Below, piece by piece: positions 28,179 to 38,327 of a DNA stretch of 64,000 nucleotides. Both the position numbers and the translations under genes were made by a program. The notes below the pieces were generated by a model. It did not search any database and was not told where the DNA came from. It saw only the letters and a list, made by a program, of their open reading frames with translations. Each line of letters starts with the position of its first letter. Position 1 is the first letter of the stretch. The DNA is from Flavobacterium resistens (lineage in GTDB: Bacteria; Bacteroidota; Bacteroidia; Flavobacteriales; Flavobacteriaceae): assembly GCF_900182645.1 (NCBI RefSeq), contig NZ_FXTA01000005.1, positions 310,001 to 374,000 on the forward strand, given 5' to 3'.

Positions 28179-28562
28179 TTAAACTCTACGTCTTTTAGGA
28201 GGACGACATCCGTTGTGAGGCATTGGAGTAACATCGATAATCTCAGTAACTTCAATTCCACCGTTATGAATAGAACGGATAGCAGACTCACGTCCGTTTC
28301 CTGGTCCTTTTACATAAACTTTTACTTTTTTAAGTCCTGCTTCAAGAGCTACTTTACTACAATCTTCTGCTGCCATTTGAGCTGCATAGGGAGTGTTCTT
28401 TTTAGAACCCCTGAAACCCATTTTACCAGCTGAAGACCAAGAAATAACTTCACCTTTCTTATTAGTCAAAGAAATGATAATATTGTTGAAAGTCGCAGAA
28501 ATATGAGCTTCACCCGTTGATTCAACGATAACTTTACGTTTTTTTGCAGTTGCTTTAGCCAT
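28179..28562 (-). CDS. rpsK: 30S ribosomal protein S11
   Basis: 127 aa. It contains [18 protein letters not shown] near residues 17-34, [19 protein letters not shown] near 44-62 and the C-terminal [18 protein letters not shown]. It is a platform protein of the 30S subunit. It follows rpsM by 8 nt. Confidence 0.98.
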   Translation of the reverse strand: MAKATAKKRKVIVESTGEAHISATFNNIIISLTNKKGEVISWSSAGKMGFRGSKKNTPYAAQMAAEDCSKVALEAGLKKVKVYVKGPGNGRESAIRSIHNGGIEVTEIIDVTPMPHNGCRPPKRRRV

Positions 28563-28570
28563 ATTACTTA

Positions 28571-28945
28571 TTATTTAGTTGCTTTTTTCTTGTTAGCAAC
28601 AGTTTTTCTTTTACCTTTTCTTGTTCTAGAGTTGTTTTTAGTTCTTTGTCCTCTTAATGGAAGACCAGATCTATGACGGATACCTCTGTAACAACCAATA
28701 TCCATTAAACGCTTGATGTTCAAAGAAACTTCAGAACGTAATTCTCCTTCAATTTTGTAAAATGAAACTGCATCACGAATTGCTCCGATCTCATCATCAT
28801 TCCAATCTTGAACTTTTTTATCTTGGCTTACTTGAGCTTTTTCTAAAATCTCAATAGCTCTACTTTTTCCTAATCCAAAGATGTAGGTAAGTGCGATAAC
28901 ACCTCTTTTGTTTTTTGGGATATCTACCCCTGCTATTCTTGCCAT
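28571..28945 (-). CDS. rpsM: 30S ribosomal protein S13
   Basis: 124 aa. It starts [20 protein letters not shown] and has the [20 protein letters not shown] signature near residues 86-105, followed by a basic tail. It forms inter-subunit bridges and contacts P-site tRNA. It is separated from rpmJ by only 2 nt. Confidence 0.98.
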   Translation of the reverse strand: MARIAGVDIPKNKRGVIALTYIFGLGKSRAIEILEKAQVSQDKKVQDWNDDEIGAIRDAVSFYKIEGELRSEVSLNIKRLMDIGCYRGIRHRSGLPLRGQRTKNNSRTRKGKRKTVANKKKATK

Positions 28946-28947
28946 AA

Positions 28948-29064
28948 TTATCCTTGTCTTTGTTTAAATCTAGGATTCTTTTTGTTTATTACGTACAGTC
29001 TCCCTTTTCTACGCACGATAATGCACTCGGCACTTCTCTTTTTTACTGATGCTCTAACTTTCAT
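28948..29064 (-). CDS. rpmJ: 50S ribosomal protein L36, zinc-free form
   Basis: 38 aa, start ATG at 29062-29064 and stop TAA at 28948-28950. The protein begins [20 protein letters not shown] and ends NPRFKQRQG. Zinc-ribbon L36 has three Cys and a His; here only one Cys remains, so this is the C-minus form. It sits between infA and rpsM, the standard place. Confidence 0.95.
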
Positions 29065-29076
29065 AGTAATTATCCT

Positions 29077-29292
29077 TTAATATCGATAAGTAATTCTTGC
29101 TTTTGACAAATCATAAGGACTCATTTCTAGTTTCACTTTATCACCAGGTAATAATTTGATGTAATGCATACGCATCTTACCAGAAATATGAGCAATTACA
29201 ATATGTCCATTTTCTAACTCTACACGGAACATCGCATTTGACAATGCTTCAATGATTGATCCGTCTTGTTCTATTGCTGATTGTTTTGCCAT
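29077..29292 (-). CDS. infA: Translation initiation factor IF-1
   Basis: 71 aa S1/OB-fold protein. It contains [19 protein letters not shown] near residues 11-29 and [18 protein letters not shown] near 50-67. It binds the 30S A site during initiation. It is the usual neighbour of secY and rpmJ. Confidence 0.97.
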   Translation of the reverse strand: MAKQSAIEQDGSIIEALSNAMFRVELENGHIVIAHISGKMRMHYIKLLPGDKVKLEMSPYDLSKARITYRY

Positions 29293-29299
29293 AAATATA

Positions 29300-30646
29300 T
29301 TAAGCTACTGCTTTTCTATTTTTACCAGTCTTCATTAAACCATCATAATGTTTGTTTAACAAATATGAATTGATTTGCTGAATGGTATCTATTGCAACTC
29401 CAACCATAATTATTAATGAGGTACCTCCAAAAAACATTGCCCAAGCATCTGTTACACCAATAACACTAACTACAATAGCTGGGAACACAGCAATCAAAGC
29501 AAGGAATAAAGAACCTGGAAAAGTTATTAAAGACATCACTTTATCAAGGAAGTCTGAAGTTTCAGCACCAGGACGAACCCCAGGAATAAAACCACCACTT
29601 CTTTTCAAGTCATCAGCCATTTTGTTAGTCGGTACAGTGATCGCAGTATAAAAGAATGTAAACACAATAATTAAAGTTGCGAATAATAAATTATACCAAA
29701 AACCAAACATATCTTTAAATACTACAAGAATGGATTGTGATGTTTCTGATTGAGACAACCCAGCTACAGCTGCAGGTATAAACATAATTGCCTGAGCAAA
29801 AATAATTGGCATAACCCCAGCAGCATTTAGCTTCAAAGGAATCCATTGTCTATTACCACCTGCTAAATCTTGCTCATAATCACCAGTAGTCGTACGACGA
29901 GCATACTGAACTGGAATTCTACGTACTGCCATTGTAAGCAATACACAAGAAATAATCACTAATAACCACAAAATAATTTCAATAACTAACAACATTGGCC
30001 CTCCATTGTTATTGGTAACTCTCGTAGTAAACTCTTGAATAAAAGCTTGCGGTAAACGAGCTAAGATACCAACCATAATTAATAATGAAATTCCATTTCC
30101 AATACCTTTATCAGTAATTTTTTCACCAAGCCACATAGCAAAAATTGTACCAGTAACTAAAATGATTACAGAAGAGAATAAAAACTCAGGCGAGTTAAAG
30201 CCTAGTAGAAAAGCACTACCAGGCAATGTTCTGTATAGATTGTAGATATAGGTTGGACCTTGAACCAATGTAATAGCAATAGTTAACCAACGTGTAATTT
30301 GATTAATCTTTTTTCTACCACTCTCTCCATCATTTTGAAGTTTTTGCAAATAAGGAATAGCAATTCCCATTAACTGAACAACAATAGATGCAGAAATATA
30401 AGGCATAATACCTAAAGCAAAAACTGAAGCTTTAGAGAAAGCACCTCCTGTAAACATGTCTAGGACAGAACCTAAACCTTGTTTAGTTTGCCCTGCTAAA
30501 CCTGTTAATTGAGTTGCATCAACTCCAGGAAGGGTAACGTGTGCTCCAAAACGATATACTAAAAGTAATCCTAAAGTAATTAGAATTCTATTCTTTAGTT
30601 CTTCGATTTTCCAAACATTGCTAATTGATTCAATAAATTTCTTCAT
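29300..30646 (-). CDS. secY: Preprotein translocase subunit SecY
   Basis: 448 aa with ten predicted membrane helices. It has the N-terminal [12 protein letters not shown] signature near residues 32-43, the plug region [32 protein letters not shown] (a longer conserved block near 57-88), a [10 protein letters not shown] segment near 180-189 and a [10 protein letters not shown] segment near 350. It forms the SecYEG channel. It is embedded between rplO and infA, as in the spc operon of most bacteria. Confidence 0.98.
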   Translation of the reverse strand: MKKFIESISNVWKIEELKNRILITLGLLLVYRFGAHVTLPGVDATQLTGLAGQTKQGLGSVLDMFTGGAFSKASVFALGIMPYISASIVVQLMGIAIPYLQKLQNDGESGRKKINQITRWLTIAITLVQGPTYIYNLYRTLPGSAFLLGFNSPEFLFSSVIILVTGTIFAMWLGEKITDKGIGNGISLLIMVGILARLPQAFIQEFTTRVTNNNGGPMLLVIEIILWLLVIISCVLLTMAVRRIPVQYARRTTTGDYEQDLAGGNRQWIPLKLNAAGVMPIIFAQAIMFIPAAVAGLSQSETSQSILVVFKDMFGFWYNLLFATLIIVFTFFYTAITVPTNKMADDLKRSGGFIPGVRPGAETSDFLDKVMSLITFPGSLFLALIAVFPAIVVSVIGVTDAWAMFFGGTSLIIMVGVAIDTIQQINSYLLNKHYDGLMKTGKNRKAVA

Positions 30647-30658
30647 ACAATAGAAAAA

Positions 30659-31111
30659 TTATATTGTTACAGCTTCTCCACCAGCAGCTTCAATAGCAGC
30701 TTTTGCAGTAGCAGTAAATTTGTGAGCAGTTACTTTTAATTTTGCTTTCAACTCTCCTCTACCTAAAATCTTAACGATTTCATTTTTGGTAGCTAGACGG
30801 TTTGCAACAAATTCTGTCATAGAAACAGAATCAGTAATTAAACCATTGTCTACTAATAATTGAAGCGTATCTAAATTAACACCTTCGTATTCTTTACGGT
30901 TGATGTTTGTGAAACCAAACTTAGGTACACGTCTTTGAAGTGGCATTTGTCCACCCTCAAAACCAATCTTTTTAGAATAACCAGAACGAGATTTTGCTCC
31001 TTTGTGACCTCTTGCAGCAGTGCCACCTTTTCCAGAACCTTCTCCTCTACCTAATCTTTTATTTTGATTGTGCGTTGATCCTTCAGCTGGTTGTAAGTTA
31101 CTTAAATTCAT
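30659..31111 (-). CDS. rplO: 50S ribosomal protein L15
   Basis: 150 aa. The Gly/Arg-rich N-terminal extension contains NKRLGRGEGSGKGGTAARGH near residues 18-37 and GFEGGQMPLQRRVPKFGF near 49-66. The globular end has GELKAKLKVTAHKFT. It lies 12 nt downstream of rpmD. Confidence 0.97.
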   Translation of the reverse strand: MNLSNLQPAEGSTHNQNKRLGRGEGSGKGGTAARGHKGAKSRSGYSKKIGFEGGQMPLQRRVPKFGFTNINRKEYEGVNLDTLQLLVDNGLITDSVSMTEFVANRLATKNEIVKILGRGELKAKLKVTAHKFTATAKAAIEAAGGEAVTI

Positions 31112-31122
31112 AACAGTATTTG

Positions 31123-31305
31123 TTATTTAGCTTCTTCAACAGAAACTAAGTGTTTAACTTTGTTTATCATACCAAGGATAGCAGGATTTGAATCATGCTC
31201 TACAACTTGTCCCATTTTACGTAGACCTAAAGCTTCCAAACCTCTTTTTTGAGAAAGAGGACAGTTGATTTTGCTTCTTACTTGTTTTACTAATAATTTA
31301 GCCAT
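31123..31305 (-). CDS. rpmD: 50S ribosomal protein L30
   Basis: 60 aa. It shows [20 protein letters not shown] and [13 protein letters not shown], the L30 core. It lies between rpsE and rplO. Confidence 0.96.
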   Translation of the reverse strand: MAKLLVKQVRSKINCPLSQKRGLEALGLRKMGQVVEHDSNPAILGMINKVKHLVSVEEAK

Positions 31306-31317
31306 AATTTCCTTGAA

Positions 31318-31839
31318 TTAACCTTTAAAAACTTTTTCTAAAGAAACACCTCTTTGTTTTGCAACAGTATGAGCGCTTCTCATTTGTAATAAAGCATCAA
31401 AAGTTGCTTTCACTACGTTATGAGGATTTGATGATCCTTGAGATTTAGATAATACGTCGTGAATACCTACTGATTCAAGAACTGAACGAACAGCTCCACC
31501 AGCAATAACTCCTGTACCATGAGACGCAGGAATTAAGAATACACGTGCACCACCAAATTTACCTTTTTGTTCGTGAGGAACTGATTGACCATTCAAAGGA
31601 ATTTTTACTAAATTTTTCTTTGCATCTTCTACTGCTTTCGCAATTGCTTCAGAAACGTCTTTAGATTTTCCTAATCCATGACCAACTACTCCATTTTCAT
31701 CACCTACAACTACAATAGCAGAAAAACCGAAAGCTCTACCACCTTTTGTAACTTTAGTAACACGATTAACACTAACTAGACGATCTTTAAGTTCAAGACC
31801 ACTAGGTTTTACCAATTCTACATTTTTGTATTTAGACAT
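31318..31839 (-). CDS. rpsE: 30S ribosomal protein S5
   Basis: 173 aa. The N-terminal dsRBD-like domain has [20 protein letters not shown] near residues 28-47 and [10 protein letters not shown] near 53-62. The C-terminal domain has [18 protein letters not shown]. It lies 6 nt downstream of rplR. Confidence 0.97.
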   Translation of the reverse strand: MSKYKNVELVKPSGLELKDRLVSVNRVTKVTKGGRAFGFSAIVVVGDENGVVGHGLGKSKDVSEAIAKAVEDAKKNLVKIPLNGQSVPHEQKGKFGGARVFLIPASHGTGVIAGGAVRSVLESVGIHDVLSKSQGSSNPHNVVKATFDALLQMRSAHTVAKQRGVSLEKVFKG

Positions 31840-31845
31840 AATATA

Positions 31846-32196
31846 TTAGAATTTAAGTCCAGCGGCTCTTGCGCCTTCTGCTAATGATTTAATACGACCG
31901 TGATATAAATATCCACCTCTATCAAAAGTGATGGTATCAATCCCAGCTTTTAACGCTTTTTCTGCAACTAGTTTTCCAACAGCAGCAGCTACTTCAACGT
32001 TAGTACCTTTTCCTATTTCTTTTTCTCTAGAAGATGCAGCTAATATAGTAACTCCATTTACATCATCAATGATTTGAGCGTAAATTTCTTTATTACTTCT
32101 AAAAACAGAAAGTCTTGGTCTTGCAGCAGAACCACTAACCGATTTTCTAATTCTGAATTTAATTCTCTGTCTTCTTTCAGATTTTGTTAATGACAT
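31846..32196 (-). CDS. rplR: 50S ribosomal protein L18
   Basis: 116 aa. It contains [20 protein letters not shown] near residues 26-45 and the C-terminal [20 protein letters not shown]. It binds 5S rRNA. It lies 11 nt downstream of rplF. Confidence 0.97.
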   Translation of the reverse strand: MSLTKSERRQRIKFRIRKSVSGSAARPRLSVFRSNKEIYAQIIDDVNGVTILAASSREKEIGKGTNVEVAAAVGKLVAEKALKAGIDTITFDRGGYLYHGRIKSLAEGARAAGLKF

Positions 32197-32207
32197 AATC
32201 TTATTTT

Positions 32208-32750
32208 TTAAGCTGATTTACCTGCTTTTCTTCTTAATACTTCACCCACAAATTTAACACCTTTTCCTTTATATGGCTCTGGCTTACGGAAACCTCTGAT
32301 TTTCGCAGCAACTTGACCTAAAAGTTGTTTATCAAATGATGTTAATTTTACGATAGGGTTCTTACCTTTTTCAGATATTGTTTCTAAAGCTACTTCTGGA
32401 GCAATTTCTAAAACAATATTGTGAGAATATCCAAGAGCTAAATCTAATTTTTGACCTTGGTTTGAAGCTCTATAACCAACTCCAACTAATTCTAGTTCTT
32501 TTGTGAAACCTTCAGACACACCAACAACCATATTACTGATCAAAGATCTGAATAATCCGTGTTTTGCTCTATGGTCTTTATGATCAGACGATCTTTCTAC
32601 TAAAACTTGATCGCCTTCAACAGTTACATTTACGTCCGAAAACTCCTGAACTAGTTGACCTTTTTTTCCTTTTACTGTAATAATACCGTCTTTAACTTCA
32701 ACAGTTACACCAGCAGGGATTACAATTGGGCTTTTACCTATTCTTGACAT
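32208..32750 (-). CDS. rplF: 50S ribosomal protein L6
   Basis: 180 aa, two copies of the L6 fold. It starts [16 protein letters not shown], has [17 protein letters not shown] near residues 86-102 and ends with the signature [20 protein letters not shown]. It lies 18 nt downstream of rpsH. Confidence 0.97.
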   Translation of the reverse strand: MSRIGKSPIVIPAGVTVEVKDGIITVKGKKGQLVQEFSDVNVTVEGDQVLVERSSDHKDHRAKHGLFRSLISNMVVGVSEGFTKELELVGVGYRASNQGQKLDLALGYSHNIVLEIAPEVALETISEKGKNPIVKLTSFDKQLLGQVAAKIRGFRKPEPYKGKGVKFVGEVLRRKAGKSA

Positions 32751-32768
32751 CTTATCTAGTGTTTAAAA

Positions 32769-33167
32769 TTAGTATACGTAACAAATTACTTCACCACCTA
32801 CATTTAATTGCTTAGCTTGTTTTCCTGTCATCAAACCTTTTGATGTAGAAACAATAGCAATTCCTAATCCATTAAGGATTCTAGGTAATTTGGCAGCACC
32901 TGCGTACTTACGTAAACCAGGTTTACTAATTCTTTGGATATCTTTGATTACAGGCTCTTTAGTATCTTTATCATACTTCAAAGCAATTTTGATAGAACCT
33001 TGTACAGTGTTCTGTTCAAATTTGTAACTTAAGATATAACCTTGATCAAATAAGATCTTAGTTATTTCTTTTTTAAGATTAGAAGCTGGAATTTCAACAA
33101 CTTTGTGGTTTGCAGCCACAGCGTTACGAACTCTAGTCAAATAATCTGCAATAGGATCTGTATACAT
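32769..33167 (-). CDS. rpsH: 30S ribosomal protein S8
   Basis: 132 aa starting MYTDPIADYLTRVRNA, with the C-terminal signature GLGIAIVSTSKGLMTGKQA. The frame is open to 33203, but the extra residues are not S8-like, so the ATG at 33165-33167 is chosen. S8 is the translational repressor of the spc operon in E. coli. Here the gene is preceded by an unusually long 105-nt gap with its own predicted promoter and a strong hairpin. Confidence 0.97.
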   Translation of the reverse strand: MYTDPIADYLTRVRNAVAANHKVVEIPASNLKKEITKILFDQGYILSYKFEQNTVQGSIKIALKYDKDTKEPVIKDIQRISKPGLRKYAGAAKLPRILNGLGIAIVSTSKGLMTGKQAKQLNVGGEVICYVY

Positions 33168-33187
33168 ATGTATTTGATTGCGATTAT

Positions 33188-33217
33188 GGTTTTCGGGAGA
33201 CACTCGTCCCCCGAACC
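33188..33217 (-). promoter_or_regulatory. Strong hairpin in the rpsH leader
   Basis: The minus-strand RNA folds as GGUU-CGGG-G-GAC, loop GAGU, GUC-U-CCCG-AA-AACC: a 12-bp GC-rich stem with one G-U pair and an AA bulge. It ends 20 nt before the rpsH ATG. No U-run follows. It may be a feedback site for S8 or an mRNA-stability or processing element. Confidence 0.55.
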
Positions 33218-33248
33218 TTTAATCAATTAAAAATTATTTTTTGGTTTG

Positions 33249-33279
33249 CAAAAGTAATAACTTATTGCGAGATTACCAA
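33249..33279 (-). promoter_or_regulatory. Predicted internal promoter upstream of rpsH
   Basis: On the minus strand the -7 box is TACTTTTG (33249-33256) and a TTG lies at 33277-33279, with a 20-bp spacer. It overlaps the end of rpsN. A leader of about 75 nt containing the hairpin at 33188-33217 would result. Confidence 0.5.
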
Positions 33280-33542
33280 GACGCTTTTTTAACTCCTGGA
33301 ATTAATCCATTATTAGCCATTTCACGGAAAGTTACACGTGAAATACCAAATTGACGAATATAACCTCTAGGTCTACCTGTTAATTTACAACGATTGTGTA
33401 AACGAACTGGTGAAGCATTTTTAGGTAATTTTTGTAAGCCTTCATAATCTCCAGCTTCTAATAAAGCTTTTCTTTTTTCAGCATACTTAGCTACCGTTTT
33501 CTCTCTTTTCACCTCACGGGCTTTCATTGATTCTTTAGCCAT
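33273..33542 (-). CDS. rpsN: 30S ribosomal protein S14, zinc-free form
   Basis: 89 aa, the long C-minus type. It has a [13 protein letters not shown] segment and the signature [20 protein letters not shown] near residues 48-67, with no CxxC pairs. It lies 3 nt downstream of rplE. Confidence 0.97.
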   Translation of the reverse strand: MAKESMKAREVKREKTVAKYAEKRKALLEAGDYEGLQKLPKNASPVRLHNRCKLTGRPRGYIRQFGISRVTFREMANNGLIPGVKKASW

Positions 33543-33545
33543 GTC

Positions 33546-34097
33546 TTAATTCTTTTTAAAAGGTAATCCTAATTCAGCCAATAATGACTTTGCTTCCTTG
33601 TCTGTTTTTGCAGTAGTAACAAATGTAATATCCATTCCTGAAATTTTGTTTACTTTGTCAATATCAATTTCTGGGAAAATGATTTGCTCCAAAACTCCAA
33701 GATTGTAGTTACCTCTTCCGTCGAAACCAGTAGCTTTAATACCACCAAAATCTCTAACGCGTGGCAAAGCAGAAGTAATAAGTCTATCTAAAAACTCATA
33801 CATTCTTTCACCACGTAAAGTTACTTTTGCTCCAATAGGCATCCCTTTTCTTAATTTGAAAGACGCAACGTCTTTCTTAGAAATTGTAGATACTGCTTTT
33901 TGTCCAGTGATCTTTGTTAACTCATCAACAGCATAGTCAATAAGTTTTTTATCAGATACAGCTGCACCAACTCCACGGCTCAAAACGATTTTTTCAAGTT
34001 TAGGAACTTGCATTACGTTTGTATATCCGAACTCTTCTTTAAGAGCAGAGATTACTCTACTCTTATATTCTTCTTTTAGTCTAGGTGTATATGCCAT
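33546..34097 (-). CDS. rplE: 50S ribosomal protein L5
   Basis: 183 aa. It contains [14 protein letters not shown] near residues 31-44, [20 protein letters not shown] near 91-110 and the C-terminal [20 protein letters not shown]. It binds 5S rRNA together with L18. It lies 2 nt downstream of rplX. Confidence 0.97.
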   Translation of the reverse strand: MAYTPRLKEEYKSRVISALKEEFGYTNVMQVPKLEKIVLSRGVGAAVSDKKLIDYAVDELTKITGQKAVSTISKKDVASFKLRKGMPIGAKVTLRGERMYEFLDRLITSALPRVRDFGGIKATGFDGRGNYNLGVLEQIIFPEIDIDKVNKISGMDITFVTTAKTDKEAKSLLAELGLPFKKN

Positions 34098-34099
34098 TA

Positions 34100-34414
34100 C
34101 TATAGTACTTGATTAGATTTTTTTGAAAATCTTACTTTCTTATCTCCTTCTACTCTAATACCTACTCTAGTTGTCTCCTTAGTTTTAGGATCAATTAGAG
34201 AAATGTTAGAAATTTGAATAGAAGCTTCTTTCTTAACGATACCACCTTGAGGGTTTTTAGCACTTGGTTTTGTATGTTTCGAAACCATGTTTACACCTTC
34301 AACTATCGCTTTATTTTTCTCACGGTAAACACGTAGAACTTTACCTTCAGCACCTTTATGGTCTCCAGCAATAACTCTTACGATATCTCCTGATTTTATT
34401 TTTAGCTTTATCAT
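34100..34414 (-). CDS. rplX: 50S ribosomal protein L24
   Basis: 104 aa KOW-domain protein. [20 protein letters not shown] near residues 5-24 and [14 protein letters not shown] near 38-51 are the family signatures. It helps initiate 50S assembly. It lies 11 nt downstream of rplN. Confidence 0.97.
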   Translation of the reverse strand: MIKLKIKSGDIVRVIAGDHKGAEGKVLRVYREKNKAIVEGVNMVSKHTKPSAKNPQGGIVKKEASIQISNISLIDPKTKETTRVGIRVEGDKKVRFSKKSNQVL

Positions 34415-34425
34415 CTTAAAACGAA

Positions 34426-34794
34426 TTAAAGCACTTCTGGTGCTAATGATACAATTTTCATGAATTGTTTTTCACGAAGTTCTCTTGCTACCGGACCAAA
34501 AACACGTGTTCCTCTCATTTCCCCTGCAGCATTCAAAAGAACACATGCATTGTCATCGAAACGGATATAAGAACCATCAGCTCTTCTCACTTCTTTTTTG
34601 GTACGTACAACAACTGCAGTTGAAACAGCTCCTTTTTTAACGTTTCCGTTTGGAGTTGCATCTTTAATAGATACTACAATCTTGTCACCAACAGAGGCAT
34701 ACCTTCTTTTGGTACCTCCTAAAACACGGATAGTTAAAACTTCCTTAGCTCCCGTGTTATCTGCTACTTTTAGTCTTGATTCCTGTTGTACCAT
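34426..34794 (-). CDS. rplN: 50S ribosomal protein L14
   Basis: 122 aa. It starts [19 protein letters not shown] and has the signature near residues 60-85 ([20 protein letters not shown]) plus [20 protein letters not shown] at the end. It lies 2 nt downstream of rpsQ. Confidence 0.98.
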
Positions 34795-34796
34795 AA

Positions 34797-35057
34797 TTAT
34801 TTAGCTCTTTCTAAGATTTCAACTAATCTCCAACATTTTGTTTTACTTAAAGGACGCGTTTCGCTAATTCTTACAGTATCTCCAATGTTACAGTCGTTTG
34901 TTTCGTCGTGTGCAACATATTTCTTTGTTTTCAACACGAACTTACCGTATAATGGGTGTTTTACTTTTCTTACTTCAGCAATAACAATAGACTTATCCAT
35001 TTTATTTGAAGTAACAACACCTATTCTTTCTTTTCTTAAATTTCTTTTTTCTTCCAT
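34797..35057 (-). CDS. rpsQ: 30S ribosomal protein S17
   Basis: 86 aa OB-fold protein. It contains [20 protein letters not shown] near residues 11-30 and the signature [20 protein letters not shown]. It lies 17 nt downstream of rpmC. Confidence 0.97.
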   Translation of the reverse strand: MEEKRNLRKERIGVVTSNKMDKSIVIAEVRKVKHPLYGKFVLKTKKYVAHDETNDCNIGDTVRISETRPLSKTKCWRLVEILERAK

Positions 35058-35074
35058 CTTTCAGCAGAATACAA

Positions 35075-35266
35075 TTATTGTAACTCTCTTTTAGTTAACT
35101 CTGTAGCCAATCTTGCAACTGTTCTTCTAACGCTTCTAATTTGAAGTGGGTTAGCAATTGGAGAAATAGCATGAGCCATTTTTAGGTCAGCATATACTTT
35201 CTTAGTTTGACTAAGCTTTTCTTGCAACTCCGCTGCAGAAAGATCTTTTATTTCTGATTGTTTCAT
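35075..35266 (-). CDS. rpmC: 50S ribosomal protein L29
   Basis: 63 aa two-helix protein. It starts MKQSEIKDLSAAELQEKL and ends with SVRRTVARLATELTKREL. It surrounds the exit tunnel with L23. It lies 12 nt downstream of rplP. Confidence 0.97.
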   Translation of the reverse strand: MKQSEIKDLSAAELQEKLSQTKKVYADLKMAHAISPIANPLQIRSVRRTVARLATELTKRELQ

Positions 35267-35278
35267 AATAAATATAAA

Positions 35279-35704
35279 TTATGCTTCGAAATCTCTAGCA
35301 ACGACGAATTTAGTTTTTACTGGAAGTTTCTGAGCTGCAAGACGTAAAGCCTCTTTTGCAACTGACAATGGAACTCCTCCAACTTCAAACATAATTCTTC
35401 CTGGTTTAACAACAGCAGCCCAATACTCAACTGCTCCTTTACCTTTACCCATACGTACTTCAAGAGGCTTCTTAGTGATAGGTTTGTCTGGAAATATTTT
35501 AATCCATAATTGTCCCTCTCTCTTCATGTAACGAGTTGCAGCGATACGCGCAGCTTCGATTTGACGAGAAGTTAAGAACATTCCATCTTCATGTACAGAT
35601 TTAATACCAAACATTCCATTAGAAAGTTCATGCCCTCTTTGAGAGTTACCTTTCATCTTACCTTTTTGTACCTTACGGTATTTTGTTCTTTTAGGCTGTA
35701 ACAT
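35279..35704 (-). CDS. rplP: 50S ribosomal protein L16
   Basis: 141 aa. It shows [19 protein letters not shown] near the N-terminus, the [20 protein letters not shown] signature near residues 83-102 and [19 protein letters not shown] near the end. It lies 19 nt downstream of rpsC. Confidence 0.98.
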   Translation of the reverse strand: MLQPKRTKYRKVQKGKMKGNSQRGHELSNGMFGIKSVHEDGMFLTSRQIEAARIAATRYMKREGQLWIKIFPDKPITKKPLEVRMGKGKGAVEYWAAVVKPGRIMFEVGGVPLSVAKEALRLAAQKLPVKTKFVVARDFEA

Positions 35705-35723
35705 TTTTCTTTAGTTTAAAAAT

Positions 35724-36485
35724 TTACTTTCTTTTACGAGCATCTGGTTTACCACCTTTGTTAAAAGGTTTTCTATCTCCTCTTGGAGAATCTCCACCTT
35801 TACCACCACCAGTTCCAGATTGTTTTTTATCCATTCCTGCAAGTGGAGAAAGATCTCTCTTTCCGTAAACCTCACCTTTCATGATCCATACTTTGATACC
35901 CATTCTACCGTAAGTAGTGTGAGCTTCAGCCAAAGCATAATCAATATCAGCTCTGAAAGTTGATAGAGGAATTCTACCTTCTTTGAAACCTTCTGAACGC
36001 GCCATCTCAGCACCATTCAAACGACCAGAAATCAAAACTTTGATACCTTCAGCGTTCATACGCATAGAAGCAGCAATAGCCATTTTGATTGCACGTCTGT
36101 AAGAAATACGGCTTTCGATTTGACGAGCGATGCTTGTCGCCACAAGATAAGCATCTAACTCAGGTCTTTTGATTTCAAAGATGTTGATTTGAACCTCTTT
36201 GTCAGTAACTTTCTTAAGTTCTTCTTTTAACTTGTCTACCTCTTGTCCACCTTTTCCGATAATGATACCAGGTCTAGCAGTAGTGATAGTAACGGTTACA
36301 AGTTTCAAAGTTCTCTCGATGATTACTTTTGATACACTAGCTTTTGATAAACGAGCATGGATATACTTTCTGATTTTGTGATCTTCGGCTAATTTATCAC
36401 CGTAATCATTTCCACCATACCAGTTTGAGTCCCATCCTCTGATGATACCAAGTCTATTTCCAATTGGATTTGTCTTTTGTCCCAT
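35724..36485 (-). CDS. rpsC: 30S ribosomal protein S3
   Basis: 253 aa. It starts [20 protein letters not shown] and has a KH domain ([20 protein letters not shown] near residues 70-89) and the C-terminal S3 signature [21 protein letters not shown] basic, Gly-rich tail of about 35 residues follows. It takes part in mRNA entry and helicase activity. It lies 5 nt downstream of rplV. Confidence 0.98.
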   Translation of the reverse strand: MGQKTNPIGNRLGIIRGWDSNWYGGNDYGDKLAEDHKIRKYIHARLSKASVSKVIIERTLKLVTVTITTARPGIIIGKGGQEVDKLKEELKKVTDKEVQINIFEIKRPELDAYLVATSIARQIESRISYRRAIKMAIAASMRMNAEGIKVLISGRLNGAEMARSEGFKEGRIPLSTFRADIDYALAEAHTTYGRMGIKVWIMKGEVYGKRDLSPLAGMDKKQSGTGGGKGGDSPRGDRKPFNKGGKPDARKRK

Positions 36486-36490
36486 GCTGC

Positions 36491-36904
36491 TTAAGAATTG
36501 CTTTGTGTGTTATTGATAGCTCCAAGCACGATTGTTACGTGATTAGAACGTTTTCTGATCCTGTGTGCACGACCTTGTGGAGCTGGACGAAGTCTTTTTA
36601 ACATCATTCCACCATCTACTCTGATCTCTTTAACAAATAATCCAGCTTCTTCTAAATTACCTTCACTATTTTTTTGCTCCCAGTTGTTGATTGCAGATAA
36701 TAATAGTTTTTCTAATTTTCTTGAAGCTTCTTTAGAACTGAATCTTAAAATGTTAAGTGCTCTTTCTACCTTCTGACCTCTTACCAAGTCCGCTACTAAG
36801 CGCATTTTTCTAGGTGAAGTAGGGCAGTTATTCAATTTTGCGAAAGCAATAGACTTATTAGCCTCTTTTCTCGCATCTGCTGTTTCTCTTTTACGAACTC
36901 CCAT
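36491..36904 (-). CDS. rplV: 50S ribosomal protein L22
   Basis: 137 aa. The core has [20 protein letters not shown] near residues 24-43 and the beta-hairpin end [20 protein letters not shown]. It lines the exit tunnel near L4. It lies 6 nt downstream of rpsS. Confidence 0.97.
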
Positions 36905-36910
36905 TGCTTC

Positions 36911-37189
36911 TTATTTTTTACCTTTATTTTTTGCTCCAGCATGACCTCTAAAAGATCTAGTTGGTGAAAACTCTCCTAATTTGTGACCTACCATGTTTTC
37001 TGTTACGTAAACTGGTACAAATTGACGACCGTTATGAACTGCGATAGTTTGTCCAACGAAATCTGGAGTAATCATTGAAGCTCTAGACCAAGTCTTAACA
37101 ACTGCATTTTTACCACTTTCTACGTTTTCCTGAACTTTCTTGTCTAATTTATAATGAACGAAAGGTCCTTTTTTTAATGAACGTGCCAT
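36911..37189 (-). CDS. rpsS: 30S ribosomal protein S19
   Basis: 92 aa. It starts [19 protein letters not shown] and has the signature [20 protein letters not shown] near residues 53-72. It lies 6 nt downstream of rplB. Confidence 0.98.
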   Translation of the reverse strand: MARSLKKGPFVHYKLDKKVQENVESGKNAVVKTWSRASMITPDFVGQTIAVHNGRQFVPVYVTENMVGHKLGEFSPTRSFRGHAGAKNKGKK

Positions 37190-37195
37190 ATCTTA

Positions 37196-38020
37196 TTATT
37201 TCTTTCTACGTTCTACGATATACTTGTTACTCGGGTTTTTCTTAGAACGAGTTCTGTAACCTTTAGCTGGCAATCCGTTTCTTGAACGTGGGTGCCCTCC
37301 AGAAGAACGTCCTTCACCACCTCCCATAGGGTGATCAACTGGGTTCATCGCTACTGGTCTAGTTCTAGGTCTTCTTCCTAACCATCTTGTTCTACCTGCT
37401 TTACCAGACACAACTAATTGGTGGTCAGAGTTAGAAACAGCTCCAATTGTAGCCGAACAAGTTAACAAGATCAATCTTGTTTCACCAGATGGCATTTTAA
37501 TTGTTGCGTATTTCCCGTCTCTTGCCATTAACTGAGCAAAAGTTCCAGCTGAACGAGCAATAACAGCTCCTTGTCCTGGACGTAACTCAATACAAGATAT
37601 AACAGTTCCAAGAGGAATTCTGCTTAAAGGTAATGTATTACCAATTTCAGGTTGAGATTCTGGACCAGAAACTAATTTCTGACCAACTTTCAATCCGTTT
37701 TGAGCAATTACATAAGTTTTCTCTCCATCAGCATAAGCTAATAAAGCGATAAATGCAGTACGATTTGGATCGTATTCGATTGATTTCACTGTAGCCGGAA
37801 TTCCGTCTTTAGTTCTTTTGAAATCAATAATACGATATCTCTGCTTGTGACCACCACCCGTATAACGCATGGTCATCTTTCCTTGACTATTTCTACCTCC
37901 AGAGTTTTTTATCGGCGCTATCAAAGAGCGTTCCGGCTTATCAGTTGTAATGGCGTCATAACCATTCACAACTCTAAATCGCTGACCTGGGGTAATAGGT
38001 TTTAATTTTCTTACTGACAT
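37196..38020 (-). CDS. rplB: 50S ribosomal protein L2
   Basis: 274 aa. It starts [20 protein letters not shown], has [19 protein letters not shown] in the middle and the signature [20 protein letters not shown] near residues 223-242 (essential His). It is a core protein of the peptidyl-transferase region. It lies 9 nt downstream of rplW. Confidence 0.98.
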   Translation of the reverse strand: MSVRKLKPITPGQRFRVVNGYDAITTDKPERSLIAPIKNSGGRNSQGKMTMRYTGGGHKQRYRIIDFKRTKDGIPATVKSIEYDPNRTAFIALLAYADGEKTYVIAQNGLKVGQKLVSGPESQPEIGNTLPLSRIPLGTVISCIELRPGQGAVIARSAGTFAQLMARDGKYATIKMPSGETRLILLTCSATIGAVSNSDHQLVVSGKAGRTRWLGRRPRTRPVAMNPVDHPMGGGEGRSSGGHPRSRNGLPAKGYRTRSKKNPSNKYIVERRKK

Positions 38021-38029
38021 TTTTCTATC

Positions 38030-38320
38030 TTAGATATTGTTGTAAAAATCAATTGTTTCTCCTTCTTGTACTTGAACAATCGCTTTTTTAATTGCATTTG
38101 TCTTTCCACTGATTAAACCACTTTTAGTGTATTTAGTAGATCTATCTGGTCTCACATTCATAGTGTTAACAGAAACGATAGTTACTCCATAAGCAGCTTC
38201 AACAGCTTTCTTAATCTGAACTTTGTTCGCTTTTTTGTCAACAACGAATCCAAAACGGTTTAGAACTTCACTTTCTTTGGTTACTTTTTCCGTTACTATA
38301 GGTCTGATAATGATGCTCAT
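38030..38320 (-). CDS. rplW: 50S ribosomal protein L23
   Basis: 96 aa. It starts SIIIRPIVTEKVTKESEV and has FVVDKKANKVQIKKAVEAAY near residues 26-45, followed by the VNTMNVRPD segment. It is the docking site for SRP and trigger factor at the exit tunnel. It lies 7 nt downstream of rplD. Confidence 0.97.
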   Translation of the reverse strand: MSIIIRPIVTEKVTKESEVLNRFGFVVDKKANKVQIKKAVEAAYGVTIVSVNTMNVRPDRSTKYTKSGLISGKTNAIKKAIVQVQEGETIDFYNNI

Positions 38321-38327
38321 ATTCCTA

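Noticed and set aside
33168-33203. 12-residue N-terminal extension of S8
   Set aside because: Not S8-like, and it covers the leader hairpin region; the ATG at 33167 gives the normal N-terminus.
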